This document shows, one piece after another, positions 20,986 through 32,631 of a stretch of 64,000 nucleotides of DNA. Below the pieces are notes generated by a model. It was not told the origin of the DNA, did not search any database, and saw only the letters and a list, made by a program, of their open reading frames with translations. How positions within the stretch are numbered: position 1 is the first letter of the stretch; every line of letters starts with the position of its first letter. This DNA comes from Lolium rigidum (Eukaryota; Streptophyta; Magnoliopsida; Poales; Poaceae). Location of the stretch: the NCBI RefSeq assembly GCF_022539505.1, contig NC_061510.1, positions 400,440,249-400,504,248 on the forward strand. The letters are read 5' to 3'. The position numbers and the translations under genes are program-made.

Positions 20986-21511
20986 GGCGCCGTGCGCTGG
21001 ATGGACGACGAGCTGGCGCGCTCGGCGATCGACTACTTCGAGCTGACCCTCGTGGAGATGGACGGCCAGCCGGCGCCGGCTGGCTGCATGCCGGAGACCG
21101 AGCTAAGGGTGATCAGCTGGCTGGGCATGCCGGTGTACGATGTGGATTTCGGGTGGGGAAAGCGAGCAATGCTACATCTACGGGATTAAATCTACGGGCT
21201 CATCTTACGGGATTACGTGGGGGGGAGGGGGCGGAAGGGGCTGCTGCAGTTTGTTTTGCGTTCCATCATTTTAGAATCTTGAACCACCCACACACTGCCA
21301 GATCAGCCCGTAGATTTCATACCGTAGGAATCCTCTCGTAAGTGTAGGATTATTGGGGGAAAACCGTGGCGATGGTGCGCGCTGAGTCGGAGTGTGCCGG
21401 GTTTGTCTACCTCATGGACGGCAGCCAGGGGGCGGCGGCGTGCGCGTCCATATTTGTACAGAGGCCGAAATCCTCAACGTCTTCCAGGGCCTACTCTATG
21501 CCAAGCTCTAG
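20986..21511 (+). pseudogene. BAHD acyltransferase 3' end, interrupted by a MITE
   Basis: 20990-21163 encodes DDELARSAIDYFELTLVEMD, then ETELRVISWLGMPVYDVDFG and W-G-K. This includes the DFGWG motif diagnostic of BAHD acyl-CoA-dependent acyltransferases (HCT-like). The next coding piece resumes at 21354 with the MVRAESECAGFVYLMDG segment and runs to a TAG at 21509-21511. A MITE sits exactly after DFGWGK, and one base is missing at the rejoined site. A further frameshift lies near 21430. Only the last ~110 codons are present: the HXXXD half is missing, its place taken by the gypsy LTR at 20985. It is a dead relic of a hydroxycinnamoyltransferase-like gene. Confidence 0.85.
21166..21352. mobile_element. 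MITE inserted in the acyltransferase relic
   Basis: The ends are imperfect inverted repeats: AGCAATGCTACATCTACGG on the left, and TCGTAAGTGTAGGATTATT on the right, whose reverse complement is AATAATCCTACACTTACGA. GGGGAAA occurs on both sides (before 21166 and from about 21353), consistent with a 7-9 bp target duplication as made by Mutator- or hAT-type elements. The interior is non-coding. Because it lies exactly between the two halves of a coding exon, the insertion itself is well supported; the superfamily is not. Confidence 0.65.
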
Positions 21512-22329
21512 CTCTAGGCTTTAACTCAAAAGCCTAGACATGGACTGTTTCCTTTTTTTCCAAAAGAAGAACGAATAACCCGGACTCTGCATCAATGCAC
21601 ATAACTTTTTTATCAAGAGATGCAATGGATACAGTTCATGGGTTGCACATGCTGTACATGAAAATCAACTGGCCGAAAATTTGAAAGCATAAGTACCCCA
21701 TGCATCTTGTAATCCTCTAGTATGCTTCCACCCAAAATTCAAAATTCATAAGCGCCTGTCGCGACACCATTCACGGATTTAATGTGTAGCCATACAAATA
21801 ATCTGTAAAAAAGATCAGTTTCTGTTAGAAATATTAGCAATTTTCTCCATAATTTAATCGATGAAAGCAGTAGATAAAACATAACTAAAAATGTTGAGAT
21901 TAAATTAGACATGAGAAACACCATAGAGTACATAAGCAACAAGTTCAAACTGATTGGTAAGAGTAATATATTATCTAACAATGAGCCTAAACAAATTGCT
22001 AGGAGAATGAATTGAAGTACGGTCTGTCCAACATGTGGAGAACCCTCCCTTATAATAAGAAGTTTAACTCTCTCTCTAAACTAGCAAGATGGGACTAATA
22101 TTTTATCCCACCCTTTGCCATGCATGAATGGACCAATTGACTCTTTAGGATTTTCAGAAATTATGGACTAAATTAAACAGGTTGGGTCTATAATAGATAA
22201 AATTCCAATAATCTTCCACCATAGCGTAGAGACACATACAATTTACCTTTGGTTTAAGCAAACAAATTAAATTATTCAAACAAGAATTCAAATAAATTGC
22301 AATGCAACGTGTTAGAGAATCATGCAACA
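21512..22329. other. No gene recognised
   Basis: AT-rich sequence between the acyltransferase relic and the Harbinger remnant. It may include the 3' non-coding part of the Harbinger element. I saw no terminal repeats. Confidence 0.3.
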
Positions 22330-23420
22330 TTTTCTCTCCGCACCCACAAATGCTCAACTAGATCATTTTGAAATTGAGTATGAACACTTATATCTCGGAT
22401 TTCTTAATGCATGTGGAGGAAAGCAACAAACTGTGTCGGTACTTGCTCAACCTCAACAAGAGGCCCCTAAATATCAAATGGATGGTCATTATCCGATGGT
22501 GCATCATGCTCACTCTCGGTGGTAATGTTGTAAATGATCACATAAGCATTCATCACTTCTACATCTGAGACTCAGAACAGGTAAAAGAAGGGTACCTAAC
22601 AATGGCAAAATGCTACCGGAGCACACAAAAAGCCCGCTCGATATCCTTGTGACATGCTTCCTAACATGTTGCAAAATAAACTCTCTTCTCCGTAGTAGGG
22701 TTTGTGATTGTCTTTACAAATGTAGCATACGGTGGGTAGATACCATCGGTTTGTGGTCGTTGATCTCAAAGTTGACGGAGGGAGCATGACCCTAGGCTAG
22801 CCTTGCAAATATTAGAGACCGTTGCAACACGTTGATGTTGTTGTGAGTTCCTACCATGCCAAAGAAAGCGTACCAAATCCAGTCGTAGTCAGCCACTCCC
22901 TCAAGTATCACACTGTATATTCTATAGTATGTCCCCCTTATATAGCCCTTGCCAAGCAATTGAGAAATTCTCCAACCCTAATGCATACAATCGATGCTCC
23001 TGAGTATCCCAACAAATCCTCTCAAGATCCCAGTTGTATCTTCTACATTTGGTGCTCTTAAATAATCTGGCCCAAACACCTTCACCAATGCCCGACAAAG
23101 CCTATAAATATTCTCGAAGCATGTTGACTTCGACATGTGTAGATAGTCATCGGCTGCATCCAAGGAAGCTCTATGTGCAAGATAGCGCGTAGTGGCCGTG
23201 CATTTTATGAACTGATGAGAAGCCCCACAACCGGGTGCAATCTTTATTGCACATGAAGTATGTGTCATACTCCCCGATGCCGAAGACAACCCGCGTGAAT
23301 AGATATCCTTTTTCATCCTAAAATCGTTGTCGAAAATCCTTGGGCGTATGTGTTGTGTCTCGGCGAAGTAGTCAGACTGTCAGAGTCAAGAAGCAATGCA
23401 CTAGCCTTGTGGGCGGGTTG
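22330..23420 (-). pseudogene. PIF/Harbinger transposase remnant
   Basis: On the minus strand, 23316-22978 encodes DYLHMSKSTCFENIYRLCRA, then VKVFGPDYLRAPNVEDT and ILRSIDCMH. This is the N-terminal half of the plant PIF/Harbinger (HARBI1-like, DDE_Tnp_4) transposase around its first catalytic Asp (SIDCMH). Further down, in shifted frames, come pieces matching the C-terminal half (VNFEINDHK, ATFVKTI-like, ISSGLFV-like) and at 22510-22330 the end (GPLVEVEQVPTQFVAF, NDLVEHLW). The segment between 22975 and 22790 carrying the second Asp is mostly lost. Many stops and frameshifts: dead. No flanking TAA/TTA duplication or TIRs were identified. Confidence 0.8.
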
Positions 23421-23679
23421 AACAAACAACACAACCGACCACCTTCATATTCATCATTGACTTATTATTTTGAGATCCTGTGTAGACAAGCATAAAAGGG
23501 CGTAGTAGCGCGGTGAAATACAAAAATTCTACCACTACTCAATGATATCTTGATAAGATAATGATGCAAAAACATGCTAAAAATGCACTCATCACGCCAC
23601 CTAGGCTCTTTCGGCTGTTGATCGTCCGATTTCCCTGATTCTTTCATCCACCGATGTATTTTGACCTAAAAAAAATATA

Positions 23680-24910
23680 TGGCTTCGAAGAGTTCTCGGG
23701 AGGAGAGCACCGCACAAACACATAAACACGAAAACGGAGGCTGCTGCAGAGAAGATTGGAGGGGGAAATCCGCCGGGATCACCGCCGGAGGGATCTCCAC
23801 CTTCTCCAACGTCTTCTTCATCATCACCATGATCAATGGGAGAGTAGTCCACCTCTGGACTACGGATTTGTGGCAGTAGTTTGATCTATTTCTCTCATGT
23901 TCTTCATAGTTCTTAGTGCCATATTAGCTGTCTACCATGATTATGACCATATTTGTAATACCTACGTGGTAGATCCTTATTCTATCATATTGTGCTATGA
24001 AATCTAATCATATTATGTACTTCGTTCTTGAGTATTTGTTCTGATCGAACATATATGCAAGAGTGTGTGTGGGGTGATGTGTGTATTAGATGGAGTAGCA
24101 TAGTTTTAGTGATTGGATAGTGACCGTATGTTCAAGATCTATTATGGCTTTACCATTTCTTTTGCTACCTCACTATGGATAAAGTGAATGCATGTGCCAG
24201 GTGACAGTAGTGATGATCTTATTTGTTCAAGGTAGCATATTTGATATTCAAACTTCATGTTAGAGTACTTATGGCTATGCTCTGTTAATTCTTAATACAA
24301 GATTGATGAAGTTTCTTTCTTGTGGAGCATAAGAGAAATGTGTTGCATCATCTCTATGTTAGGACGTGGTGCCCATATTAATTCTGATTTTATGCATACT
24401 ATTATTTGCACATTCATATCTCGTTGATGAATTGTTATTTGTCCACTACAACTTAAAGAGAGAATAGTCAAGTGAATCCATGAATTCCGGTTCACTTTTT
24501 AGCATAAGAAATACCTTTATATTGCTTTTATCTTGTTTTCTATTTATTGCACTATTTTAATTTGAAAATACAAAAATATTTACTTTTGTTATTTGCATCC
24601 AAAACTCCAAAAACAATCAACTCCTTTACATACTTAGTTATCTTATCTAGTCTAGTTCTACTTGTTTTATTTTTACTTGTGTTTATTTGTTTACATGAAA
24701 TATTGTGCTTGACAACCACATGGTGGAGTTGGGGACACAAGACATTTATTTTACTTGTAGGATTGCTAGAAAAAGGAAAAATAGTATACTCTTTGTCCAG
24801 TTTCCCGAGAGTTCGATATAAACCCTCGAGTCACCCTTATGGGGAAAATACTCTGCTTACACAACACTTGCACTTGGAGTCTCAACGTCATGAAGTAGGT
24901 ACATGTCAAA
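23680..24910 (+). repeat. Probable LTR/leader remnant of a large retrotransposon
   Basis: A 1.2-kb non-coding stretch resembles a repeat I recognise from cereal genomes. It begins with a GA-rich/CCGCCGG block (23700-23850) followed by a translation-like but stop-rich T-rich region. The tail contains GATATAAACCCTCGAGTCACC and TCAACGTCATGAAGTAGG, as in LTR or leader sequences of Triticeae gypsy families. Neither TG...CA ends nor a target duplication could be fixed, so the class is tentative. It contains no gene. Confidence 0.4.
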
Positions 24911-26082
24911 AACTCGGGAGGCGGCAACGGCAATGGTGATTCAGAGGGGTGGGATGCTGATCAGGAGGGGTGGAGGTGGTAGAGAATGGGCGAAATCCTA
25001 CGTGGACGGAAGCATCGATGCCCCAAACTCAGCCCTTACATGTAGGGCCGACAGGTTTTTGCCAGCGATTTTATTGGGCTCCAGATTATATTGATGATTT
25101 ATTGGATGCATCCGGTGTGAGTCCAAAGACACCACCTGTCTCAAATATACTACGGAGTGCCGGTGGAGTGGAGATGGTCTTACGACAACTAATTAGAAGT
25201 GAGGGTATGAATTTTCTTTTAACTGAGAAGCAAAAGTTTTTTTCCTATTTTTTTTTTAAGGAAAGCAAAAGCTTTTATTAGTTCCTCTAGTGAGCGGGAC
25301 AGGAGAAGATACAAAGCTCCTCGCCGGACGCCACCTCGTGAGGTACATGTGTTCAACTATGTTGATGTACTCCTACGTGTATTCGAGGCAACAAGGAATT
25401 TCCTCTTTGTGCGAAAAGGACGCAGGAATAGGAACGAACGAAGGGATCATGAAACCTGTACCTTCGCACATCACGATGCCGTTCTCCCCACATCACGCGT
25501 CTTCCATCGGGGTCATTCGGTTTGGATTCACTCAACTAAAACTACTAAAAAGAAATTCGGTTGGGATTCACCAGCGAATTTTCAACGCACGACCCAGGCG
25601 GCACCGGTCAACAGAGGGAATGCCCCACCGCACGGGAGCGCCGGCGCACGCTGCTGCACCCTTCGCCCACGCCCAGCGCCGGCGCACGCTGCTGCACCCT
25701 TCGCCGTCCGTGGACGCGGTCCGTGCACCCCAAAGCCGTCGCGTCCACGGCGCGTCGACCAGGTCACGGCGCACCCGGCCCAGGCGACGCAAGCGACGCG
25801 CGCCGCATTGATTGTACGGAGTAATTTAGGCGCGCTGCTTTTCATCAGATAAATAAACAGGACTAGACTAGAATAATGTGGCCACATCGGTTTGAACGAA
25901 CCGAAAACCGTCCATCGCAAAAGAATAACGCACACACGTCCTTCGGCTTTTCCCGTTCCTCCCTCTTCCCTTCCCTTTCCATCTTTCCCTGCGCCGCCCG
26001 CCCGCGCCTCCCCTCCCCTCCTCCGGCTCGACCGCCCGGGCGGACCCTAGGGTTAGGGCTCGCGCCGGCCGACGGGGGCGCA
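24911..26082. other. 5' flank of the galactosyltransferase gene
   Basis: AT-rich sequence to 25560, then GC-rich. 25637-25712 contains a 38-bp-period tandem duplication (GCGCCGGCGCACGCTGCTGC and following, starting at 25637 and 25675). 25849-25860 has an AGATAAATAAACAG TATA-like site about 225 bp before the start codon, followed by a pyrimidine-rich leader (25945-26035). These fit a core promoter and 5' UTR for the gene at 26083. No separate gene is supported. Confidence 0.45.
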
Positions 26083-29000
26083 ATGCGGAGGCCGCTGGCG
26101 GGGACGGCGGCGGGGGCCTCCTCCCGCCGCCGCGCGCTGCAGGGCTGCGCGGCGCTCTTCTTCCTCGCCTACGCGCTCTTCGCGCTGCTCCTCTGGTCGC
26201 CGCCGCCGCTCACCACCCTTCCCGGCGCCGCCGGGTCCCGCCCGCTCCACCTCGACGACGACGCCGGCGGGCGGGGCGCGCCGGCGCGGCCCGCCAGACA
26301 CGCGCACCGGGAGACGCTGGAGGCGGCGCCGTCGGGGATCGTCTCAGGTCTCGACCTGACCCGCCTCAACTCCTCTCGCGCCGGCGGCGGCGGCTCGCTC
26401 CGCAGCGTCGCGGCCGAGGCCGCCGCCTCGGGGGCCCGCGTCTTCGCGGACCTCGAGAGCGCCGCCCTCTCCCATCCCCTCGACGAGCCGCTCGACGAAT
26501 CCAGCCGGTGCCCGCACTCGATCGTGCTCACGGGGGACGAGTTCCGGGCGAGGGGCCGGGCCGTGGAGCTGCCGTGCGGGCTCACGCTCGGCTCCTACAT
26601 CACCGTCGCCGCCACGCCCCGCAGGGCGCACCCCGAGCGGGACCCCAAGATCATCCTGCTCAAGGAGGGCGACGAGCCCATCATGGTCTCGCAGTTCATG
26701 ATGGAGCTGCAGGGACTCAAGACCGTCGACGGCGAGGACCCGCCCAGGATCCTGCACTTCAACCCGCGCCTGCGCGGCGACTGGAGCGGCAAGCCCGCCA
26801 TCGAGCAGAACACGTGCTACCGAATGCAGTGGGGAACGCCGATTCGGTGCGAGGGGTGGATGTCACGCGCCGACGAGGAGACCGGTACTGTATACTACTA
26901 CACCCTGTCTCTTCTTCTCTGACTCTGATGATGAAATACTATCTCTAGTTATTACTCTCTGAATATTACACTGGCTGAAAGATAAATTCGATTGAATTGT
27001 TATATATTCAGTGGATGGGATGGTCAAGTGCGAGAAGTGGATTCAGGACGAAAGGTCCACGGAGTCCACCACCTCATGGTGGCTCAACCGGCTCATCGGC
27101 AGGACCAAGAAGGCCTCTCTTGATTGGCCCTACCCATTCGTGGAGGACCGCATGTTTCTTCTCACTCTAACTGCTGGATTGGAGGGCTATCATGTCAATG
27201 TCGACGGGCGACACGTGACGTCGTTTCCATACCGAATTGTAAGTGGCTTCCCTTTTATGCTCACGAAGCGATGTAAAGCATGAGAGATGTTAATGGCGGT
27301 ACACTGCTGACACCGTGCTGAAATTTTGTCGCTGGTGGTGTCTGCAGGGATTTGGGCTCGAGGACGCCACCGGCTTATCGTTGAATGGGGACCTTGATGT
27401 GCAATCGGTGTTCGCGGGGACTTTGCCCACTACGCATCCTAGCTTTGCGCCGCAGAAACACCTCGAGATGTCACCAATCTGGCAAGCCCCTCCCCTACCA
27501 GACGAGCCCGCCGAGATCTTCATCGGCATCCTGTCAGCGGGGAACCATTTTGCTGAGCGTATGGCCGTGCGCAAGACATGGATGTCTGCTGCCCACAGGT
27601 CCTCCAACGTTGTGGCCCGATTTTTTGTTGCACTGGTAAATTTTGTAGACCCATTCTGATGTCCTGCTAATAAGTCTCAGCGCTGCACTTCTATCAACGG
27701 TCTTGAGCTGATGGATTTGCTTCTCTGCAGCATGGCAGAAATGAAGTAAACCTGGAGTTGAAAAAGGAGGCGGAATTCTTTGGGGACATTGTTATTGTGC
27801 CATTCATGGACAGCTATGATCTGGTTGTTCTAAAGACTGTTGCGATATGCGAATATGGGGTAAGTGTAATTGGTACTACCTTGTATAGAAATTTTGCTAC
27901 TTTCCGCAGTTGTGTTGAACATTGACTGTTCCCCATCGTGACGAACCCTTTCTCTTTCGCAGGTCCGTGCTGTCTCTGCAAGATATATTATGAAGTGTGA
28001 CGATGATAATTTTGTCAGAATTCAATCAGTAATGGCTGAAGTTAGGAAGATACCGAGCAGTAAAAGTCTCTATATAGGGAACATGAATTATCGCCATACT
28101 CCAATGCGTGATGGGAAATGGGCTGTTACTTATGAGGTAAACAGTAAACTTCAATTATTGATTTCATAATGTCCCCACTTGTCCTTTTGTTTTCATCTGG
28201 TTGAAGTTGGTGATTCATTATATTGCTGTAGCAAATGGTCCATAAGTTATTTGGCCGTCTAATTTATTTATAAACATGAGCGCTCATACTTACTGCTCTA
28301 GATGGGGCTCTGCTAATTTAGTTGCATTAGAAGCTACCCTGTTTTTGTTTACATGCTACTCCTCTCTATATGCAGTTTCTGCTGCATCTTTAGCTATATT
28401 TTCTTTCTGCCAGTGATTAGTTAATATCTTTAGATTACAAATGGTTTCCTGGCACATTGATGCAATTTTCTGAATCATTTATATAATTATATATAATAAT
28501 GAAATCTAATAAAGAATATTTGCTGATAGCTATGCAATGCAGCACTGAACATGCCAATGCTATAGGATCTGATGTTTGCCTGTTACTGCTTAATTAACTG
28601 TTTGACTAGCTGATAGCTATGCAATGCAGCACTGAACATATAATTGTCATTTCATACTAACGCCTCTATATTGCCGGCTTTTGGTTCATTATAATAAGTT
28701 TATGTTTTACATGAACTGAGGAAGTTTTAGCCCCGAATCTTGCGAATACATCATTTATCAGTGTGTAAACCACGCAAAGCTGTTTCAAGATATTGCTTCA
28801 TAGTTAAATGAAGGAACTATTTTCATTACGTATTGATTTCTATTTTATTACTGAGATATGCATGTATTACGACCATTGTTTGATCTAGCTCCCCACTTAA
28901 TGCGAACTTAGTACAACAATATGATTATTATGTGATGTTCTCTTAACTTGAGCATTTCTCTTGTAATATACTGAAAATGAAATCATTTATTCGTAGCAGT

Positions 29001-30025
29001 GTAATCTCTGTATGAGCCAATGTTGCTATGAAAGATACAGTTATTTGTTCCTGTGGGCTCTGCACATTTGCACTTGGACGGTTTGCTTTGTAGAAGTATG
29101 GTAGGAGTGCTCTTTTGCTGCCTAGGACCTCCTATCTAGTTTTTAAGCCATATATTCCTGTATGCAATCAATCAGAATTTGAACAGCTAAAATCTACCAA
29201 AGTACTATGTGAATTATGTTGATAGTTACTAGGTGGAAATCTATTTTCATCGGCTTCACATAGTCATGTATGAATCAATATGTCAGAAACTCAGAGTGGA
29301 AATAGTTGATGTACTGCAGCACTAGAAGTGTCTTTTATGGTTCTGCACTTTATATTCCAACCAAGCTACCCCCTTACCGATACCAATGCTTGTTAGGCTA
29401 CCACTTAAGTTCCTTTGGAATACACATATTTCTTATCTTTGCCTATCTATTATAATTCGCAGGAGTGGCCAGAAGAGGTTTATCCAACATATGCAAATGG
29501 TCCTGGATATGTTATATCTTCTGACATTGCAGATTCCATTGTATCAGAATTTACGAACCATAAATTAAGGGTAAGATCAGATGATTGCTTCTGCTCTGCA
29601 TGTTTTGGAATTCTTTCAGACAAGAATTTGCATATTTCTAAAATATTATATGGAACTTACCAGATCATCCTTGAGCTCCTCGTCGAGCACTCCTAAAAAT
29701 GCAAATAGAAAACCCACTGTAGATTTGCTAGCACAACATAATTAGAACTTGGTTCGGAAGAAGATAACCTGAAGATAAATGCTGATAGGGGTCTAATTTG
29801 CATTTGCTTGCTGTGCAGCTTTTCAAAATGGAAGACGTGAGCATGGGAATGTGGGTGGAGCGTTTCAACAAATCAAAACCTGTTGTATACGTCCACAGTG
29901 TCAAGTTCTGTCAATTTGGATGCATAGACGACTACTACACCGCGCATTACCAATCACCGAGGCAGATGCTATGTTTGTGGGACAAGCTGCAGGCTGGGAG
30001 ACCGCGGTGTTGCAATATGCGATAG
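26083..30025 (+). CDS. GT31 galactosyltransferase with galectin-like domain (AGP hydroxyproline O-galactosyltransferase type)
   Basis: Seven exons with GT-AG borders: 26083-26884, 27012-27238, 27348-27635, 27731-27859, 27963-28136, 29463-29570, 29819-30025. They join in frame to 644 aa plus stop. A type II membrane anchor lies near residues 20-41 ([17 protein letters not shown]), typical of Golgi glycosyltransferases. A galectin-like domain follows (about 180-340, with [20 protein letters not shown]). The GT31 catalytic domain runs from about 397 ([20 protein letters not shown]) with the metal-binding DDD in MKCDDDNFV near 495, then [11 protein letters not shown] and ED in [12 protein letters not shown]. 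This is the architecture of plant GALT2-6, which add the first galactose to hydroxyproline of arabinogalactan proteins in ER/Golgi. The exact paralogue is not assignable. A truncated second copy lies at 48320-50340. No disruption is visible. Confidence 0.93.
28522..28639. repeat. 31-bp direct repeat in intron 5 of the galactosyltransferase gene
   Basis: GCTGATAGCTATGCAATGCA followed by GCACTGAACAT occurs identically at 28522-28552 and 28609-28639, 87 bp apart. Perfect identity implies a recent local duplication within the 1.3-kb intron. Confidence 0.75.
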
Positions 30026-30551
30026 CAATAGCGGAACTGGTGACATTTGATCCTTCTTTTGCTGAAAAAGTGAAACTTAAGCTGATGATACTGAGCTCTG
30101 AGATTGAAGGAATACTTTTTGATGGAAAATTAAAGCAGCTAGAAGACTAACAATGGGCCATACTGCATTGCATTTCATTAGAGATGACTGGGCCAAGTTT
30201 CAGCTAGTAGAAAAAACTGAGGGAATGAACAGCCGGCTTGTAAGGCCTCTTCTGAAACACCTTGTAGCCCTCTTCTTTCCCCACCATATATATAATATAG
30301 AAAGAAGTTCTGTGGGCACTAATAGAACTGCTCAAGGACTTCGTTTGTAAATGCGAAGGGTAGAAAAGATTAGCTAAGTTACTGGTAATTTTGGTATGAC
30401 TGATTGTGGTTCTTGTCATGACTCATGAACAGCCCAGAAGGCAGAGAAGAGCAATCTTGTTGGTTCACGCCAGTTTTGTGGAGCGTCTTCTCGTGTTGTT
30501 GTGGACTTGTGGTCGTGAATTTATATAAATCACCACGAATTAATATTACTA
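30026..30551 (+). other. 3' UTR and flank of the galactosyltransferase gene
   Basis: No gene is seen. The stretch is homologous to 50760-50930 and 52220-52440 in the second duplication unit, where a transposon insertion has split it. The 3' UTR presumably ends within the first 300-600 bases. Confidence 0.5.
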
Positions 30552-30614
30552 ACTCTGTCCCGAGTTACATGTGTATAGGTACATGCTATCTAGACAAATC
30601 GGGACAAGAGGGAG
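30552..30614. mobile_element. Stowaway-like MITE remnant
   Basis: CTCTGTCCCGAGTTACATG at the left and ATCGGGACAAGAGGGAG at the right form the usual Stowaway inverted ends, with TA on each side (30550-30551 and 30615-30616). It is short (about 63 bp) with an imperfect left end. Confidence 0.45.
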
Positions 30615-30655
30615 TACCTCTTAACTCATTTTCTTTGCTTTGAGAGGGGATATTC

Positions 30656-31020
30656 CGCAACTAGTTACCAGGTGCACTCTATTTTTTTGTGACACTTTCA
30701 AGTTTCCAAAATTGTAAACTAAAATTCTAGACATACATTGTGTTGTATGTTGTGCATTTGTGAAGTTTCATCCCAAAATATGACAATATGTGACCTGTGT
30801 AAGAAAGAGAAAACATACGTAAATAGTGTCACGTGCTATTTACACATCATTTGTTTTGTGTAGATCACATATTGTTCATTTGTTTTGTGTAGATCACATA
30901 TTGTTATATTTTTTTTTATAAAACTTCACATATGCACAAAAGACAACCCAATGTATATCAAGAATTTTAGTTTACATTTTTGTCACAAAAGAAATGGAAT
31001 GCACCTGGCAACTAGTTGCG
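30656..31020. mobile_element. Long-TIR foldback MITE (365 bp)
   Basis: The left end CGCAACTAGTTACCAGGTGC and the right end GCACCTGGCAACTAGTTGCG are inverted. The similarity runs inward for roughly 130-140 bp (CTAAAATTCTAGACATACAT against the reverse complement of ATGTATATCAAGAATTTTAG). The loop region near 30830 holds a G-box-like CACGTG. The right arm also has a 29-bp tandem duplication (CATTTGTTTTGTGTAGATCA..., about 30848-30905). No clear target duplication was found, so the superfamily is open. Confidence 0.7.
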
Positions 31021-32631
31021 AACTGAAGTTTTCCGCCTTGAAGTAGAGCATCTCTATTTGCGCCCGGTCTTCCCAGGCCATAACTAGGGTTTAGTTCAGG
31101 TTTATTTTTCTTTAGATTTACATAAAATTCATTCATATTTGTAAGATATAACGAAAAATCAATAAAATTTTAAATTTACATACATTTTGGTCAAATCATA
31201 TGGGGGCGTAGTTGGACGGAGGTGGTGCCCCATACGCAGACGTTCGTGCTGGCGTCCCCATAGGTCCGACTGGGCGAAGTTGGCGTAAGTGGTATAAGAG
31301 TATGCAATTCTTAGCCTACATGTGGACCTCTCACTTTAGGACTGGACTTGTGTGCTGTTGTGCTATGATATCTTTCTCTGTTTGAACAATGGTTTTTGTT
31401 AGTTCTTGTCTAGCACATTGTGACTTTACCAACTTTATTTATTTCTTTGTGCCCATAATACATATTATTCAATTTCACAATTTACCATTTAATTATCAGA
31501 CAAGAAAGAAACTTCTGATGTTGGACCCATAGAAAGGGCGACCTATAAACCAAGTAAAACCCGTGAGCCCAAATCACCCTTCCGCGATGGACTAGGATTA
31601 GGTGCGTCACTTGACAACATTCCTCGTCACATCAACACCATCCAAAAGGTACCCAAAAGCCAGCAGCAACCCATGTTTAAAAGGACTCCATCAAGCACAG
31701 CGCGGACCAAATCGTGGCGAGGAAAATGGAAAAAAGGGTTATCCCCGCTCGGAAAGAAATTCTGAAGGGAAAAGGATGTCTTGGTCGGGAAATTATGGCA
31801 ACTGGTACATGTTGTTATTGTTCATTTGTAAACAAATTATGGAAATTCTTTTTGGCAGCAACAAAAGAAAAGTAATGGTGTGCAGCAAAAGAAAAAAGAT
31901 GGTGTACAAGACCTCAAGTAAAAGTGGACAAGTATAACACCGACAAAGAAGTAAAATTGAAGCGTCAAAAGTACAATGCTATTATCAGTTTGACCTGGCT
32001 CTTGACGGCTCCACCTTGTGATGATGATGATGATGATATGTTCTAGCATAGAAGCTCTTTAGATAGTATTTTGGGCATGGTCGTGATTATCATCATCATC
32101 TGTTATAGCATGGAAATCGTTAGATATTATTTTGCACATGGTTAACTATAGTGGTATGGGGCTAACTATATTATTTTGTGGTCTAAGTGTACAAGTGAAA
32201 TGGCTAAATTTTATACGTTGGAATGATTGATTCAGTTGTAGCACTTGTTTGCTGCAGAATTTGAATGTTAACAGCTTTTGAATTACATGCAAGTGGTATT
32301 GAATTTCAATCAAGTGATACTCAATTTGTATTGTTAAATTACTGCTATTTTCATTGTTAAATGACTGTTGTTTGCATACGGTTCTACTGTTTCTTTTTTC
32401 GGTACAGCTAGAGAAAGCTAAGTTTGAAATATAATTTATGCAGTTCGGTACAATGTATATGGCTGCTGTTTGTACCGTACAAATAAAATGACTGAAAAGT
32501 TAGTGTTTCTATTGGAAAACTGTGTAGTCTGATGCCACAATGCCAGGTAGTCTTTTTTTGCCTTAGGTCGCTCCTCGCCTCCACCCCTCCGCCCAATTCC
32601 CCTCGTCGCACCGCCGAAACCCACCCCATCG
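31021..32631 (+). promoter_or_regulatory. 5' region of NOV copy 1, split by a ~970-bp insertion
   Basis: 31540-31590 (AACCAAGTAAAACCC then GAGCCCAAATC) is homologous to 55147-55190 in the promoter of NOV copy 2. In copy 2 this is followed within 90 bp by the start codon region, but here not until 32560-32631. The intervening ~970 bp (about 31592-32560) is absent from copy 2 and has no recognisable ends. It contains an open stretch at 31602-31800 of Ser/Lys/Arg-rich composition. It could be an insertion in copy 1, a deletion in copy 2, or a 5' UTR intron unique to copy 1. Confidence 0.5.

Noticed and set aside
26053..26757. Minus-strand ORFs over galactosyltransferase exon 1
   Set aside because: Antisense shadows of a GC-rich exon whose sense strand encodes recognisable domains.
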